Origin: Colwellia sp.
GTDB taxonomy: Bacteria > Pseudomonadota > Gammaproteobacteria > Enterobacterales > Alteromonadaceae
Length of the DNA: 64,000 nucleotides
Reading direction: 5' to 3'
NCBI GenBank assembly: GCA_013215385.1
Contig: JABSOY010000022.1
Span: 1-64,000 of the forward strand
Translations under genes and position numbers: made by a program
Notes under the pieces: model-generated
What the model was told of the DNA's origin: nothing
The model's input: only the letters and a program-made list of their open reading frames with translations
Database searches by the model: none
Shown: piece by piece, positions 7,418-16,258 of the stretch
Numbering within the stretch: position 1 is the first letter of the stretch
Layout: the number at the start of each line of letters is the position of its first letter

Positions 7418-7966
7418 CTATTTTTTAAGTGTTATTGCTCCCCAATAACTTTGCCTTTTATAACAGCCACGCCAGCCCAATTTTATTAATTCTTTGGCCA
7501 AATATTTATTGATAAGACCATGACTAAATACCACGATTTCATCATGGTTTGTTGTCAATTCAACTAATTTACTTGCGGCAAGTTTGGCTCTTAGTTTAGC
7601 TTGCTCAAATGACTCTACTCGAGCGTTAATATTAAAAAACCACAACAAACGACTGATAATCAGCCAGTTATTAGCACTAAGTTTAAATGGAAGCTTAAAT
7701 CTTGGTATATCCATTTCACGTAATTCTTTTAATATTAAATCAGGCGATTTATCGACACACAAAACCGACGAATGAATTGCGCGATTAAGGTCGCTTGATA
7801 CCACGAAAAAACATTTTACTGTATCAACCAAGTGTTTAGGGGGAAGGCTTTCGCTGCAGACATTTGATTTATTATAACAGCGAACCCACTGACTAAAGCC
7901 AGAAGCTGAAATAATACTATTTACATTAAATTTTGGTCGACCGTGGCGAACCAGTTTAATTTCCAT
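7418..7966 (-). CDS. Histidine phosphatase superfamily protein
   Basis: The protein has 182 residues. The phosphohistidine motif KLVRHGRPK is at residues 4-12, and the second catalytic histidine is in VVFSHGLINKYL at about residue 150. The SSDLNRAIHS segment corresponds to the S-x-x-x-R-A-x-x-T/S motif of phosphoglycerate-mutase-like enzymes. The substrate is unknown; such proteins dephosphorylate sugars, nucleotides or proteins. It lacks a signal peptide and should be cytosolic. Confidence 0.82.
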   Translation of the reverse strand: MEIKLVRHGRPKFNVNSIISASGFSQWVRCYNKSNVCSESLPPKHLVDTVKCFFVVSSDLNRAIHSSVLCVDKSPDLILKELREMDIPRFKLPFKLSANNWLIISRLLWFFNINARVESFEQAKLRAKLAASKLVELTTNHDEIVVFSHGLINKYLAKELIKLGWRGCYKRQSYWGAITLKK

Positions 7967-8145
7967 GTAACAACCTAAGATCTTCTTTTAAGGGGTAATA
8001 TGAGTTAACTACAATTAACAATATTCACGGTTTATATTTACTGAAGTACACTCCAAATCGAGAATCAATATCATAAATATAAGTGATTTAGTGTCGATAA
8101 TTTGCTGGTTTTTAAAGAGATATGTCTAATGATTTAATTTTTACA

Positions 8146-8466
8146 TCAACGTTCATATTCCATCCAAAGCTTATAATAAACAGCATTACATTTTGCATTA
8201 TCATCCATTTTACCATCCCTATCACAATCTGACCCGGTCAGTGACTTAACAACATCGCTGCCATATTGTGCAATATCTTCAGGTTCGGGTATAACAACAA
8301 CAGTAACCTTAGGTGAATGAGCGATAAAATCCCCAACGTCTTTATAGGCTGAAAATTCTTCTTTTGAAATGATTTCTGTTATCTCGGTATTTTTCAATGC
8401 AGATGCTACTGAAACTGTTGAAAGAATAGATAAAACGACAACAATAATGGCTCTTAAAAAATTCAC
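8146..8466 (-). CDS. Small exported protein of unknown function
   Basis: The protein has 106 residues from a GTG start at 8464-8466, chosen because GGAG lies six bases upstream. A longer frame to 8493 would leave the ribosome binding site inside the gene. The N-terminus NFLRAIIVVVLSILSTVSVA is a clear Sec signal peptide with a likely cut after VASA. The mature part contains VTVVVIPEPEDIAQYGSDVV and a C-terminal DCDRDGKMDDNAKCNAVYY, a calcium-loop-like Asp-rich turn flanked by two cysteines. No family is recognised. Confidence 0.6.
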   Translation of the reverse strand: MNFLRAIIVVVLSILSTVSVASALKNTEITEIISKEEFSAYKDVGDFIAHSPKVTVVVIPEPEDIAQYGSDVVKSLTGSDCDRDGKMDDNAKCNAVYYKLWMEYER

Positions 8467-8590
8467 GTAAAACTCCAAAAATACAAGGTCCATGTTATGG
8501 ACTAATAATAGTTTACAAAATGTTGCGCAGCGAAATCAATTCAACTGTGATGAGCCCGGTTTTACATACCTGGTTAGCCGACATATTTGA

Positions 8591-8956
8591 TCAAATTGTA
8601 AATTTATTTGGATGAGGCCATATGGTATTTTCTGGCTGATCAAATTGTAATAATTCAATTAAGTTAATTCCGTCCATAATAAAGGCAATCGTTACACCCT
8701 CAGCTGGGCTTTCAGGTGCAAGGATAATAGTTTTTCCTTTAATAGCTGCAGATAAGTCATCTACTTTATAAGCTACGTGCGGCTTAGTCTTTATTATGTC
8801 TGGTAGTGAATTATCACTATCAAAATACATCCACTCTATACCATAGGGATTTTCGAAATAACCTGTCGAATATAACTTCAACGCTTTGTTATAGCTCATC
8901 TCTGCCATTTTTTCTGGTACTGGAATGCCAACATGATGAAAATGAAGTGTCTGCAC
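8591..8956 (-). CDS. VOC-superfamily (glyoxalase-like) protein
   Basis: The protein has 121 residues. The N-terminal strand FHHVGIPVPEKM with its metal-position histidine, the middle PHVAYKVDDLSAAIKGKTII and the C-terminal MDGINLIELLQF follow the paired beta-alpha-beta-beta-beta layout of the vicinal oxygen chelate fold. Candidate metal ligands are H8, H75-region and E110-region. Family members include dioxygenases, isomerases and resistance proteins; the substrate here is unknown. Confidence 0.8.
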   Translation of the reverse strand: MQTLHFHHVGIPVPEKMAEMSYNKALKLYSTGYFENPYGIEWMYFDSDNSLPDIIKTKPHVAYKVDDLSAAIKGKTIILAPESPAEGVTIAFIMDGINLIELLQFDQPENTIWPHPNKFTI

Positions 8957-9018
8957 TATTTATCTCCTAACAAACGTTGTTCAAAACGAAAGTAAAGTTT
9001 AACTACTTATGCAACATT

Positions 9019-9306
9019 TTATTGATACAGGTTTTCAGTTGCACTTACCAGACCGGCCTTAGGAAGGAACTCATCCGAAATAGTTAAAATTGCATGGAGA
9101 TTATTTTTTAACTTATCAAGGTCAATTTCACCTGGATTTAATGCTGTTTGCAATAAATGCAGGGCCATATCTGCCAAAAGAACCCTCTGCTTTGCTAGCC
9201 ATTGCTCGTCTCCTTTAGTGGCATTGAGTTTTAAATAAGCCGTTTCAACGACATTATGAATGTCCCAACTTTTTTTGATTGATTGCTGACGTTCTAAATT
9301 ATTCAC
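9019..9306 (-). CDS. Small helical protein of unknown function
   Basis: The protein has 95 residues and appears almost wholly helical: ERQQSIKKSWDIHNVVETAY, then QWLAKQRVLLADMALHLLQT and DLDKLKNNLHAILTISDEF. No motif or family is recognised. It has no signal peptide. The heptad-like hydrophobic spacing would suit a helical bundle or dimer. It is on the same strand as the VOC gene, 62 bases upstream of it. Confidence 0.5.
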   Translation of the reverse strand: MNNLERQQSIKKSWDIHNVVETAYLKLNATKGDEQWLAKQRVLLADMALHLLQTALNPGEIDLDKLKNNLHAILTISDEFLPKAGLVSATENLYQ

Positions 9307-9738
9307 TTCAGTTAACTCCTAAAGATATAACATGCTGTTGACGTGGTATACCCTTAAAAAACAAATAGTTAAGCCATTATCGAAGAACTAGTTATAAATT
9401 ACTTAGCTGTTTATGAAATGCACCTTGTCTACCCTAACGTCATAGATTCAATGACTTGTTAATAGCATACTTGAGGAAATACAACTAGTCGATAACAAAC
9501 TACGTCACTGAATATAACCGACCACAATTGCATGCAAAACCTTTATTTATTAACCCATAAGATAAATGTTACCCAGCTAATAAACAATAGTTTTGCGTGA
9601 CAATTATTTCTGCGTCACTTTATAGTAAAGAATAACGGTTTTTGGCGTGTTTCACTTGCCCGAGGCAAGTAAATAATCAAAGAATTTATATTAAAGCGGC
9701 TAACAATAGAAATGTCAGTAGATACGTCTAACAAATAG
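9307..9738. other. Gene-free stretch with a short perfect hairpin
   Basis: No credible gene is seen on either strand in these 432 bases. A perfect hairpin ACTTGCC-cga-GGCAAGT lies at 9654-9670. The stretch next to the DUF1801 stop reads CTAACAAATAGTTAT on the plus strand, which recalls cassette boundaries but has no clear partner arm. Confidence 0.5.
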
Positions 9739-10143
9739 TTATGTACCAAGCAAAACTAAGTGCTTTATATTTTTATAGCGCAATGACATAGATATGCAAT
9801 GCGCTAATTCTTTAAATGGCAATTTTTGTTGTGTTTTAAAAATAATCGCTCTATTTCCTTCATAGTTAAAAGTATCACCATATACTTCTTTAAAAGTTTC
9901 AATTAACGATGTTTTACAGTTAAAATAAAGGCAGTATTGATCTGGACGCTTAGCTTTCCAATCAAATCTAATGGTACTTCCTCTTTTTGAACTATAGCTA
10001 GGCTCACCCCACTTCAGACTTTCTGTTATATCCAAAATCCCATCCTGTTCAGCAACACTTAAAATTAACTCGCGTACGTTACTAAGTAATAGATGAATAT
10101 GTTCTGGATATTTATCGAATTTTTGTTTTACATTTAAGTCCAT
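9739..10143 (-). CDS. DUF1801 (YdhG-like) family protein
   Basis: The protein has 134 residues. The family pattern is clear: the helix HIHLLLSNVRELILSVAEQD, then ITESLKWGEPSYSSKRGSTI (the conserved W-G-x-P-x-Y turn), the strand YCLYFNCKTSLIETFKEVYG and the C-terminal RAIIFKTQQKLPFKELAHCI. DUF1801 proteins are small cytosolic proteins of unknown biochemical function, often found in accessory regions. Confidence 0.82.
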   Translation of the reverse strand: MDLNVKQKFDKYPEHIHLLLSNVRELILSVAEQDGILDITESLKWGEPSYSSKRGSTIRFDWKAKRPDQYCLYFNCKTSLIETFKEVYGDTFNYEGNRAIIFKTQQKLPFKELAHCISMSLRYKNIKHLVLLGT

Positions 10144-10275
10144 CTAATTTACTCATACTATGAAAATATAACAGCTTAATTACAAATTAAAATACTGGCT
10201 ACAATTTAAAATACGAGTGTAACCAGTGTCTTGTGCTTGAGTTAATCCTCTACTAGGCTATTAACTCAAATGGGA

Positions 10276-10653
10276 TCAAGAGGTAATACAAAAAAAGTTA
10301 AGTTTATTCCCGTCAAGATCGCGGAAAAAACCAGCATAAAACCCTTCACCGCGAGGACCAGCAGCGCCTTCATCTGTTGCACCAAGCTCTATGGCTTTCG
10401 AGTACAAAGCATCTACTTGTTCAGGGGTATCTAAAGCAATGGCAATCATCACCCCATTGCCAACAGTTGCCTTATTTCCATCGAAAGGCTTGGTAATCGC
10501 AAAACCTGGTTTATCAGAACCGGTCGACCATAATATAAAAGACTCTTCTTCCATTGTTCGCTTCGCGCCAATTTCTGCAAACAAAGTATCATAGAATTTA
10601 GCATTTTTTTCTAAATCGTTAGTGCCTAAAGTGATATATCCAATCATATTCAT
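10276..10653 (-). CDS. VOC-superfamily (glyoxalase-like) protein
   Basis: The protein has 125 residues. The start YITLGTNDLEKNAKFYDTLF is the classic VOC opening strand and helix, where T-N-D-L-E precedes F-Y. The second module reads VMIAIALDTPEQVDALYSKA and ends YAGFFRDLDGNKLNFFC, the common F-x-D-P/L-D-G-N-x-(I/L) signature. It resembles the PhnB/lactoylglutathione-lyase-like group, whose substrates are mostly unknown. It is unlike the VOC protein at 8591 in sequence, so the two are not recent duplicates. Confidence 0.88.
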   Translation of the reverse strand: MNMIGYITLGTNDLEKNAKFYDTLFAEIGAKRTMEEESFILWSTGSDKPGFAITKPFDGNKATVGNGVMIAIALDTPEQVDALYSKAIELGATDEGAAGPRGEGFYAGFFRDLDGNKLNFFCITS

Positions 10654-10996
10654 TACTCAATTATTTAGTGGGATATAGACATTACACCGACACTGTTTAT
10701 TTGTACAGTATTGATATAAGGGAAATTTACTTAGCGACATCTTTAAAACTAACGCGACAGCCACTTGCTACGCGTTGCATCATGTCAATCACTCAATATA
10801 ACAAGGTCTTCCTGATATAGTTTACAAAAATGTCGAACCAAGCAGAAGCAAGAAACTTGGTAAGGTTTGAAGAGCAAAGATTATTCTTTAGATGTTTGAT
10901 CAAATGAGTATTTTGACTTTAGAACGTACTAATTAAGTATAGTGAAATAATGAATAACTTAACAAGTACGAGTATAACGAAGGAAGTCTGCTTCAA
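10654..10996. other. Gene-free stretch
   Basis: No gene of credible length is seen. A minus-strand frame near 10735-10788 encodes MQRVASGCRVSFKDVAK before a stop. It looks protein-like but is too short to call; it may be a gene remnant. Confidence 0.4.
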
Positions 10997-11848
10997 TTAG
11001 AAGTTTTCAATAACAATTATCTTGTTATTCATATAATTAGAAACATATAACTTTTCGCCATCTGCGCTAGTTGTTATTCCGTTTGGAAATTTAAATCCTG
11101 CCTCTGCAGAGCCTGCAAGTACTTGCACAGCATCACCATTCACGCCAATTTTATATATTACGTTTTTATTGTAACCAGTACCAAACACAAATCCCTTAGC
11201 ATAGGCAATATAACCAAGCCCGACAGGTGCTGCGGCTAGTTCAGTTATTACTTTATTTTTCTCAATTTTAAACACTTTGCCGTCGTTGTAATTGCCGAGA
11301 TAAATATTTTCGTTTTCATCCATAACAATACCAACAGGTCCATTAAAACGTTTATCTTTAACCCAAAGCTGTTTTTTACCGAATAAGTCGACTTTGTAAA
11401 TAGCATTTCCTGCGAAACTAGCGACAAACATATTGTCATGGGAATCAATGGCGATCCCACTGGCAAAACCAGCAGAGCCTATATCAACGAATATTGATGA
11501 CTGCCCTTTTGGGGTTAATTTTGTAATATCGCCGGTATTATAATTGGCTACATACATATTACCTTGCGAATCAAAATTGGTGCCGAGCGGTCCGTGTAAG
11601 TTTGATACATGCTCTGTAATCTCACCATTAGCAGATATCTTACGTACCTTAGTTCCCGATAATCCCGTTGCACCAAACTTGCCCGAAAACGATACATAGA
11701 GGTTGTTGTTGTTATCTAAACGAAGTGCATCATTACCACTTGAAGGCATTATGGTATGAATACTATAGTCTACTGCCATTGATAATGGTGACAAGGTAAT
11801 GGCCATAGCAATCAGGCAGCTTCTGGTAAATTTTCTTGGTAATTTCAT
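10997..11848 (-). CDS. Exported NHL-repeat / SMP-30-like beta-propeller protein
   Basis: The protein has 283 residues. The N-terminus KFTRSCLIAMAITLSPLSMA is a Sec signal peptide. The mature part has about six repeats with the pattern DxxxNMYVANYNTGDITKLT, IDSHDNMFVASFAGNAIYKV and MDENENIYLGNYNDGKVFKI, typical of NHL/SMP-30-type propellers. Family members bind ligands or act as lactonases; no catalytic residues can be assigned here. The gene is divergent from the CadC-like regulator, which also carries a propeller domain, so regulation by that neighbour is plausible. Confidence 0.78.
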   Translation of the reverse strand: MKLPRKFTRSCLIAMAITLSPLSMAVDYSIHTIMPSSGNDALRLDNNNNLYVSFSGKFGATGLSGTKVRKISANGEITEHVSNLHGPLGTNFDSQGNMYVANYNTGDITKLTPKGQSSIFVDIGSAGFASGIAIDSHDNMFVASFAGNAIYKVDLFGKKQLWVKDKRFNGPVGIVMDENENIYLGNYNDGKVFKIEKNKVITELAAAPVGLGYIAYAKGFVFGTGYNKNVIYKIGVNGDAVQVLAGSAEAGFKFPNGITTSADGEKLYVSNYMNNKIIVIENF

Positions 11849-11902
11849 GTGATATTCCTATTCTATTTTAAAAAAGTTCTGTGGCGTTTGTTTCCCTGTT
11901 CA

Positions 11903-11918
11903 CTGCGTAAATACGCAG
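11903..11918. promoter_or_regulatory. Palindrome CTGCGTA-AA-TACGCAG, possible operator
   Basis: A perfect seven-base inverted repeat with a two-base centre lies 55-70 bases upstream of the NHL-repeat gene start, within the 405-base gap shared with the divergent CadC-like regulator gene. Its size and position fit a dimeric regulator site. The binding protein is unknown. The rest of the gap is AT-rich and holds no gene. Confidence 0.4.
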
Positions 11919-12253
11919 TTAAATGACATCAGGAGTATTTAGGGTTATTTGGCAATTGATACTAATTACCTTTAACAAGGGGTTTTAATCTATTGGTAAT
12001 GGTAAAAATAGTATTGAAAAGTAGTTTGTATTTTGTTGAATTTTTATTGAAAGTGTTTATTTATCATTAAATCAAGTAATTACAATTTAGTCATTATATT
12101 TAATTCAATTAAATAAACGAGTAAGCTTACCGTTATACAATGTCGAACACTTCATATTCATCACTAATAGTGCTCAATTTAATGTCAGCGTGATATATTC
12201 ATGTCACTTACTAAATCGTTTGAAAACATTATTGAAAGCTTACTTGGAAAGAC

Positions 12254-14503
12254 ATGAATAACGAAAGAAGCAATATAGAATTAAATTTTTCAGTAGGCCG
12301 TTATAACGTCATCCCTTCTCGTAATTTAATTATTCATGACGGACAAGAAACGTTAATTACCCCAAAGATGTTGGCCGTTTTAATCGAATTAGCTAAGCAT
12401 CAAAGTGAAACATTATCTAAACAGCAATTGATACTCGCTGTTTGGGGCACCTTACATACCTCTGACATGGTATTAAGTCGGGCAATATCTGATTTAAGAA
12501 AGGTTTTTTCCGATTCTGCACGACAACAGCACACCATTGAAACCGTAAGTAAACAAGGTTATCGCTTAAAGCAAACTGTGTTGTGGCAACAAAATAACTC
12601 ACCAGTTATTGATGAAGTGTTGCTGGCTCAAGTAGAGCCGGTGTACCATCAATCATCTAAGTTACTTTCTCCTAAATTACCGGCGAAGACCTTAGCTCTA
12701 GAACCGTCAATATCTGCTGATGTTAAAAATATTGATCCCTCCCGTAAAGCACATAAAAGCTTATATTTGATGGTGCCTGTCGTAATTTCTGCGGCTTTAT
12801 TAGTTTTATTATTCGTTACAAAGAGTCTCCAAAATGTATCGTCTAAAGAAATTATTCATTATAAACACAACAACTTAACCCTTAATGATGATCGGGAGCT
12901 CAATTTGCGTTTTAGCCCTGATGGTAAGTATGTGGCCTATGCAAGTCATTCTCCTGACGGGTCAGGAAAAAAAATACATTTACAGTCAGTTACTGATAAA
13001 TCCATTGTCATCATTGATAGCCAAAGCAAAACATCAAAGGATGCTTATGACTTATCGCCGGTATTTTCTCCTGATGGAAACAAGGTAGCGTATAAACACT
13101 TCAGTCAAGATTCAGCTTGTTCGATTAATATCTTTTCAATACGCGATGCAAAAATACAAACATTGGCTGAATGCCCTCTGTCAAAAACCCATGCTCTGGA
13201 TTGGTCTCCCGATGGGCAATACCTTGTAGCAACAATGTTTAATTACATTAAAAAAATCGAAAGTTTATTACTGGTTAACCTACTAACCGGTAAAAACAAA
13301 ACGTTATTGGCGCCATCACAAAGTGCAACGGGTTATTTGTGGCCACGATTTTCCCCTGACGGTAACTCTATTGCCGTGGTTTATTTTCAACCCAATAACC
13401 ATTTATGGACTATTGGCTTAGTTGATATAAAATCTGGAGCGTTTTCAGAAGTATTTTTATCTGGAGAAGAAGTCAGCCAAGTGGTTTGGAATGAAACAGG
13501 CGATGCACTCTATTATCTTATCGTTCGCAGTAAAGATAGTGGTATTTGGCAAGTAAAGTTAGATACAAAAAAGACAAGTTTTTTGGCGGCTATTAACAGT
13601 AGTAGTCTCGATTATGATAAAAAAGATCACAAGTTCGCCTATGTCGAAAGAGAGGCTCAACTCAATATTTGGCGTTCGTCGTCAAACGATGCTGGAGAGC
13701 TAAAATCTACATCATTATTTAAAAACTTGCAGCAAACTAATTACCCAAGTCTATCCCCCGACAATAAACACCTTGCCTTCATTGCAACAGAGTCAGGTAT
13801 CGACTCGTTATGGATCAGAGCAATAGATAGCCAGACTAATTCCCTCTTATTGCAAGCGAAACAAAATGATAAGTTAACTGAGCCTACTTGGTCGCCTGAT
13901 GGTAAGCAATTATTAGTCAGCGTGTTAAATAAAGATAGCAGCCAAATTATGCAATTTGACTTGGAGTTAGGTAATGCTTTCAAGTTTGAGACCACCAATA
14001 ATGTAAAAATGGGCAAATGGTCAAAAGATGGCCGATTTATCTATTGGTATGAGAAAATAGACGATATTTGGCATGTTATGGAAAAGAATTTGTCTACTGC
14101 CCAGAAAAAATCAATACTGACTCAGTCTATCTCTCGATTCGAGATAATTGACGGAAAAAACATATATTATCAAAAGATTGGCACAATGAATGTTCATTCA
14201 CAACGTTTATCAAGCTCAATAGCTATGTCCAAAAATGATAAAGTGCAACTATTATTATCGGAAATATATTCATGGGATGTTCATTTAGATGCTATTTATT
14301 ATACGACCAAATCCGCTGATAAAAAAACCAAAGTATTATTTAAAAAGGACTTGTCTTCAGGGGTAATCGCAGAGCTATACCCATTAGCAGTAATGCCCAC
14401 TGATGCTGGTCGAAACCTAAGTGTCAGTGATAATGGCCGAACAACCTATTACACTAAACTCGATAAATATCGTACCGATGTCGTGCTGATGACTAAGCAA
14501 TAA
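12254..14503 (+). CDS. CadC-like transmembrane regulator with C-terminal WD40-like propeller
   Basis: The protein has 749 residues. Residues about 10-108 form an OmpR/PhoB-type winged helix: TPKMLAVLIELAKHQSETLS, AVWG, and VLSRAISDLRKVF followed by IETVSKQGYRL, as in CadC and ToxR. A single membrane helix spans residues 169-188. The periplasmic part contains PD40/TolB-type repeats with the signature F-S-P-D-G-K (LRFSPDGKYVAY, VFSPDGNKVAY, WSPDGKQLL). This ToxR-class layout implies DNA binding from the membrane in response to a periplasmic signal. GGAAAG precedes the ATG. Confidence 0.88.
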   Translation: MNNERSNIELNFSVGRYNVIPSRNLIIHDGQETLITPKMLAVLIELAKHQSETLSKQQLILAVWGTLHTSDMVLSRAISDLRKVFSDSARQQHTIETVSKQGYRLKQTVLWQQNNSPVIDEVLLAQVEPVYHQSSKLLSPKLPAKTLALEPSISADVKNIDPSRKAHKSLYLMVPVVISAALLVLLFVTKSLQNVSSKEIIHYKHNNLTLNDDRELNLRFSPDGKYVAYASHSPDGSGKKIHLQSVTDKSIVIIDSQSKTSKDAYDLSPVFSPDGNKVAYKHFSQDSACSINIFSIRDAKIQTLAECPLSKTHALDWSPDGQYLVATMFNYIKKIESLLLVNLLTGKNKTLLAPSQSATGYLWPRFSPDGNSIAVVYFQPNNHLWTIGLVDIKSGAFSEVFLSGEEVSQVVWNETGDALYYLIVRSKDSGIWQVKLDTKKTSFLAAINSSSLDYDKKDHKFAYVEREAQLNIWRSSSNDAGELKSTSLFKNLQQTNYPSLSPDNKHLAFIATESGIDSLWIRAIDSQTNSLLLQAKQNDKLTEPTWSPDGKQLLVSVLNKDSSQIMQFDLELGNAFKFETTNNVKMGKWSKDGRFIYWYEKIDDIWHVMEKNLSTAQKKSILTQSISRFEIIDGKNIYYQKIGTMNVHSQRLSSSIAMSKNDKVQLLLSEIYSWDVHLDAIYYTTKSADKKTKVLFKKDLSSGVIAELYPLAVMPTDAGRNLSVSDNGRTTYYTKLDKYRTDVVLMTKQ

Positions 14504-14506
14504 ATA

Positions 14507-14544
14507 AAAAATTGCCTGATGTCTTTTTCATTAGGCTAATTTTG
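14507..14544. terminator. Likely bidirectional terminator
   Basis: AAAATTGCCT-GATG pairs with CATTAGGCTAATTTT around a T-rich loop between the convergent regulator and beta-lactamase genes. Both flanks are A/T-rich, so it could serve both directions. Confidence 0.55.
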
Positions 14545-14569
14545 CACAACGTCCTTTTTAAATAGCTGC

Positions 14570-15301
14570 TTAATGTTCTTTTACAGCGAGTGCAAGATCA
14601 GCGGTATGCTTAAGCAAACTGACATCACCTATCTTGCCATGCCCAGGTACGACAACTTTTATATTTGGGTATTTATTTAAGACATTTTGAATTGATTGAG
14701 GCCATTCTTTTACTAAGGCATCTTCCATATTACCTAAATTTTTACTATGCAAACTTTTAACAAAACACCCGCCGAAAAGGATCTGTTCTTTTGGTAGCCA
14801 AACAACAATATTATCCTGAGTATGACCTCCACCAGGATAAAAGACCTCAATAGTATTCGGAACTAACTCAAAAGTATCGGTAGGTGTATTGGTAGGTATA
14901 ACGTCACTAGCCTTTTCTCTGTTCTTTTGACTAAGAAGTTTATTCGTTAAAGCCATTGCATATGTTTTTATTTGAGCATTATTAAGAAATGAGATGCCAC
15001 CACTAGCATCCGCATGAAAATGAGTGACAACACTGCTTTTAACAAGCAAGTTTTTTGCTTTTATCCAACGGATTAACTGTTCGGTATCTTCTTTTGTCCA
15101 AGGTGTATCAATAATGTGAGCATTAATTCCATCGACAACAATCAAACCCGATGCTGCAACCATGCCCCAAGAACCCACTTCTTTATACGATATATGTTGA
15201 TAAACATTTTCAGATAGTTGGGTGATTTTTAATTGGTCCTTTTTATCGTGTGCAAAAATAACAAACGAAACGAAAAATAAAATGGTAGTGATGTATCTCA
15301 T
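14570..15301 (-). CDS. Subclass B1 metallo-beta-lactamase
   Basis: The protein has 243 residues from the ATG at 15299-15301, close to IMP-1 (246). That start gives a clean signal peptide (MRYITTILFFVSFVIFA) and has AGAGG upstream; a longer frame exists to 15340. All zinc ligands of subclass B1 are visible: H94, H96 and D98 in HFHADASGG, H160 in GGGHTQDN, C179 in FGGCFVKS and H221 in PGHGKIGD. K182 and N188 match the substrate-binding Lys224 and Asn233 of the standard numbering. Segments such as IEVFYPGGGHTQDNIVVWLP match IMP-type and Shewanella SFB/SLB-type enzymes. The enzyme should be periplasmic and hydrolyse beta-lactams; its spectrum cannot be told from sequence. Confidence 0.92.
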   Translation of the reverse strand: MRYITTILFFVSFVIFAHDKKDQLKITQLSENVYQHISYKEVGSWGMVAASGLIVVDGINAHIIDTPWTKEDTEQLIRWIKAKNLLVKSSVVTHFHADASGGISFLNNAQIKTYAMALTNKLLSQKNREKASDVIPTNTPTDTFELVPNTIEVFYPGGGHTQDNIVVWLPKEQILFGGCFVKSLHSKNLGNMEDALVKEWPQSIQNVLNKYPNIKVVVPGHGKIGDVSLLKHTADLALAVKEH

Positions 15302-15407
15302 ACGGTAAAGACCTCTAACTGGCGTCGAAGGGATTAACAAAAAAGTTGCTCAAACAAAAAAAGTGAATTTTAGTACTTTGCCGCTTCATTTAAGTAATGT
15401 TATCTAA

Positions 15408-15704
15408 CTAAGTTGCTTTAATAAAATGACCATAATAAACGTTTTTACCAACAAGTGATTGAAACTCTTTTGTACTGGGGAAACTCGGCCATTGTTGGGT
15501 AGTTGCTTTAGCAACCTCTTTATTTTTCCATGTTAAATGCCAACATATTTCTGCTCCATCATCGGTTTTTTGAAGTATTTCATGAGCCGTTATAACAATA
15601 CCTTTTGCATTCATTTCATTAAAAATAGCTAAACTTAATTCGATGACTCTAGCTTTGTTTTCTTTTGAAACTTTGAATACCGCAAACTCTGCGCATTTAT
15701 TCAT
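15408..15704 (-). CDS. Antibiotic-biosynthesis-monooxygenase-like dimeric barrel protein
   Basis: The protein has 98 residues. FAVFKVSKENKARVIELSLA forms the first strand-helix, CWHLTWKNKEVAKATTQQWP the next, and FQSLVGKNVYYGHFIKA the last, as in the ABM/quinol-monooxygenase ferredoxin-like fold. It lies 28 bases downstream of a cupin gene in the same direction, so both are probably on one transcript. Small ABM proteins are cofactor-free oxygenases or have lost catalysis; which applies here is unknown. Confidence 0.6.
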   Translation of the reverse strand: MNKCAEFAVFKVSKENKARVIELSLAIFNEMNAKGIVITAHEILQKTDDGAEICWHLTWKNKEVAKATTQQWPSFPSTKEFQSLVGKNVYYGHFIKAT

Positions 15705-15732
15705 AACTTTCCTTTAAATAGTCTGCAGTACA

Positions 15733-16098
15733 CTAAATCCATTCTTGCTTAGCTGATGAAACAGTAACTTCACTTTGAATTTCACCGGTATGAGCTGTCG
15801 TTGCCGGCTCTACCATCATAAAATGCGTATCAGGCTCAGCTTTAGGACAATGCTCGACCCCTTTAGGTACCACATACATTTCACCTTCGTTAAGAACGAT
15901 ATTGCCTGCCCTTAACTGTAACGTCAGTTGCCCTTTAAATACGATAAAAAGCTCATCTTCGTTATCGTGTTTGTGCCAGACAAGCTCACCCTTGCCTTTA
16001 GCTATTTTAACCAGTTGACCATTTGATTCAGCGATAACTTTTGGTGTCCACTCTTCAGTGAACAGGCTAAACTTTTCAGCAATATTAATTTTTTTCAT
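15733..16098 (-). CDS. Single-domain cupin protein
   Basis: The protein has 121 residues. The cupin motif 1 is visible as WHKHDNEDELFIVFKGQLTL (metal ligands H-x-H and E) and motif 2 as GEMYVVPKGVEHCPKAEPD (histidine ligand). One metal ion, often iron, manganese or nickel, is expected. This pattern is common in small cupins of the mannose-6-phosphate-isomerase-like group. Its neighbours are an ABM-like protein downstream and an SDR upstream, so a shared small-molecule detoxification or modification route is plausible but unproven. Confidence 0.85.
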   Translation of the reverse strand: MKKINIAEKFSLFTEEWTPKVIAESNGQLVKIAKGKGELVWHKHDNEDELFIVFKGQLTLQLRAGNIVLNEGEMYVVPKGVEHCPKAEPDTHFMMVEPATTAHTGEIQSEVTVSSAKQEWI

Positions 16099-16258
16099 TA
16101 AACCCTACTTAACGTATAGCGACTTATTTGTTGGGAAAAAAGCGTTTCAGGCACTAAAATTTGCTAGCTACTGCTCACTAAGCTCGGCTGACAAAATACA
16201 GCCAGCTTATTATGAATGACGATAAGAATCAAAATCAAGTTCACTTCGTTTATCAAAA

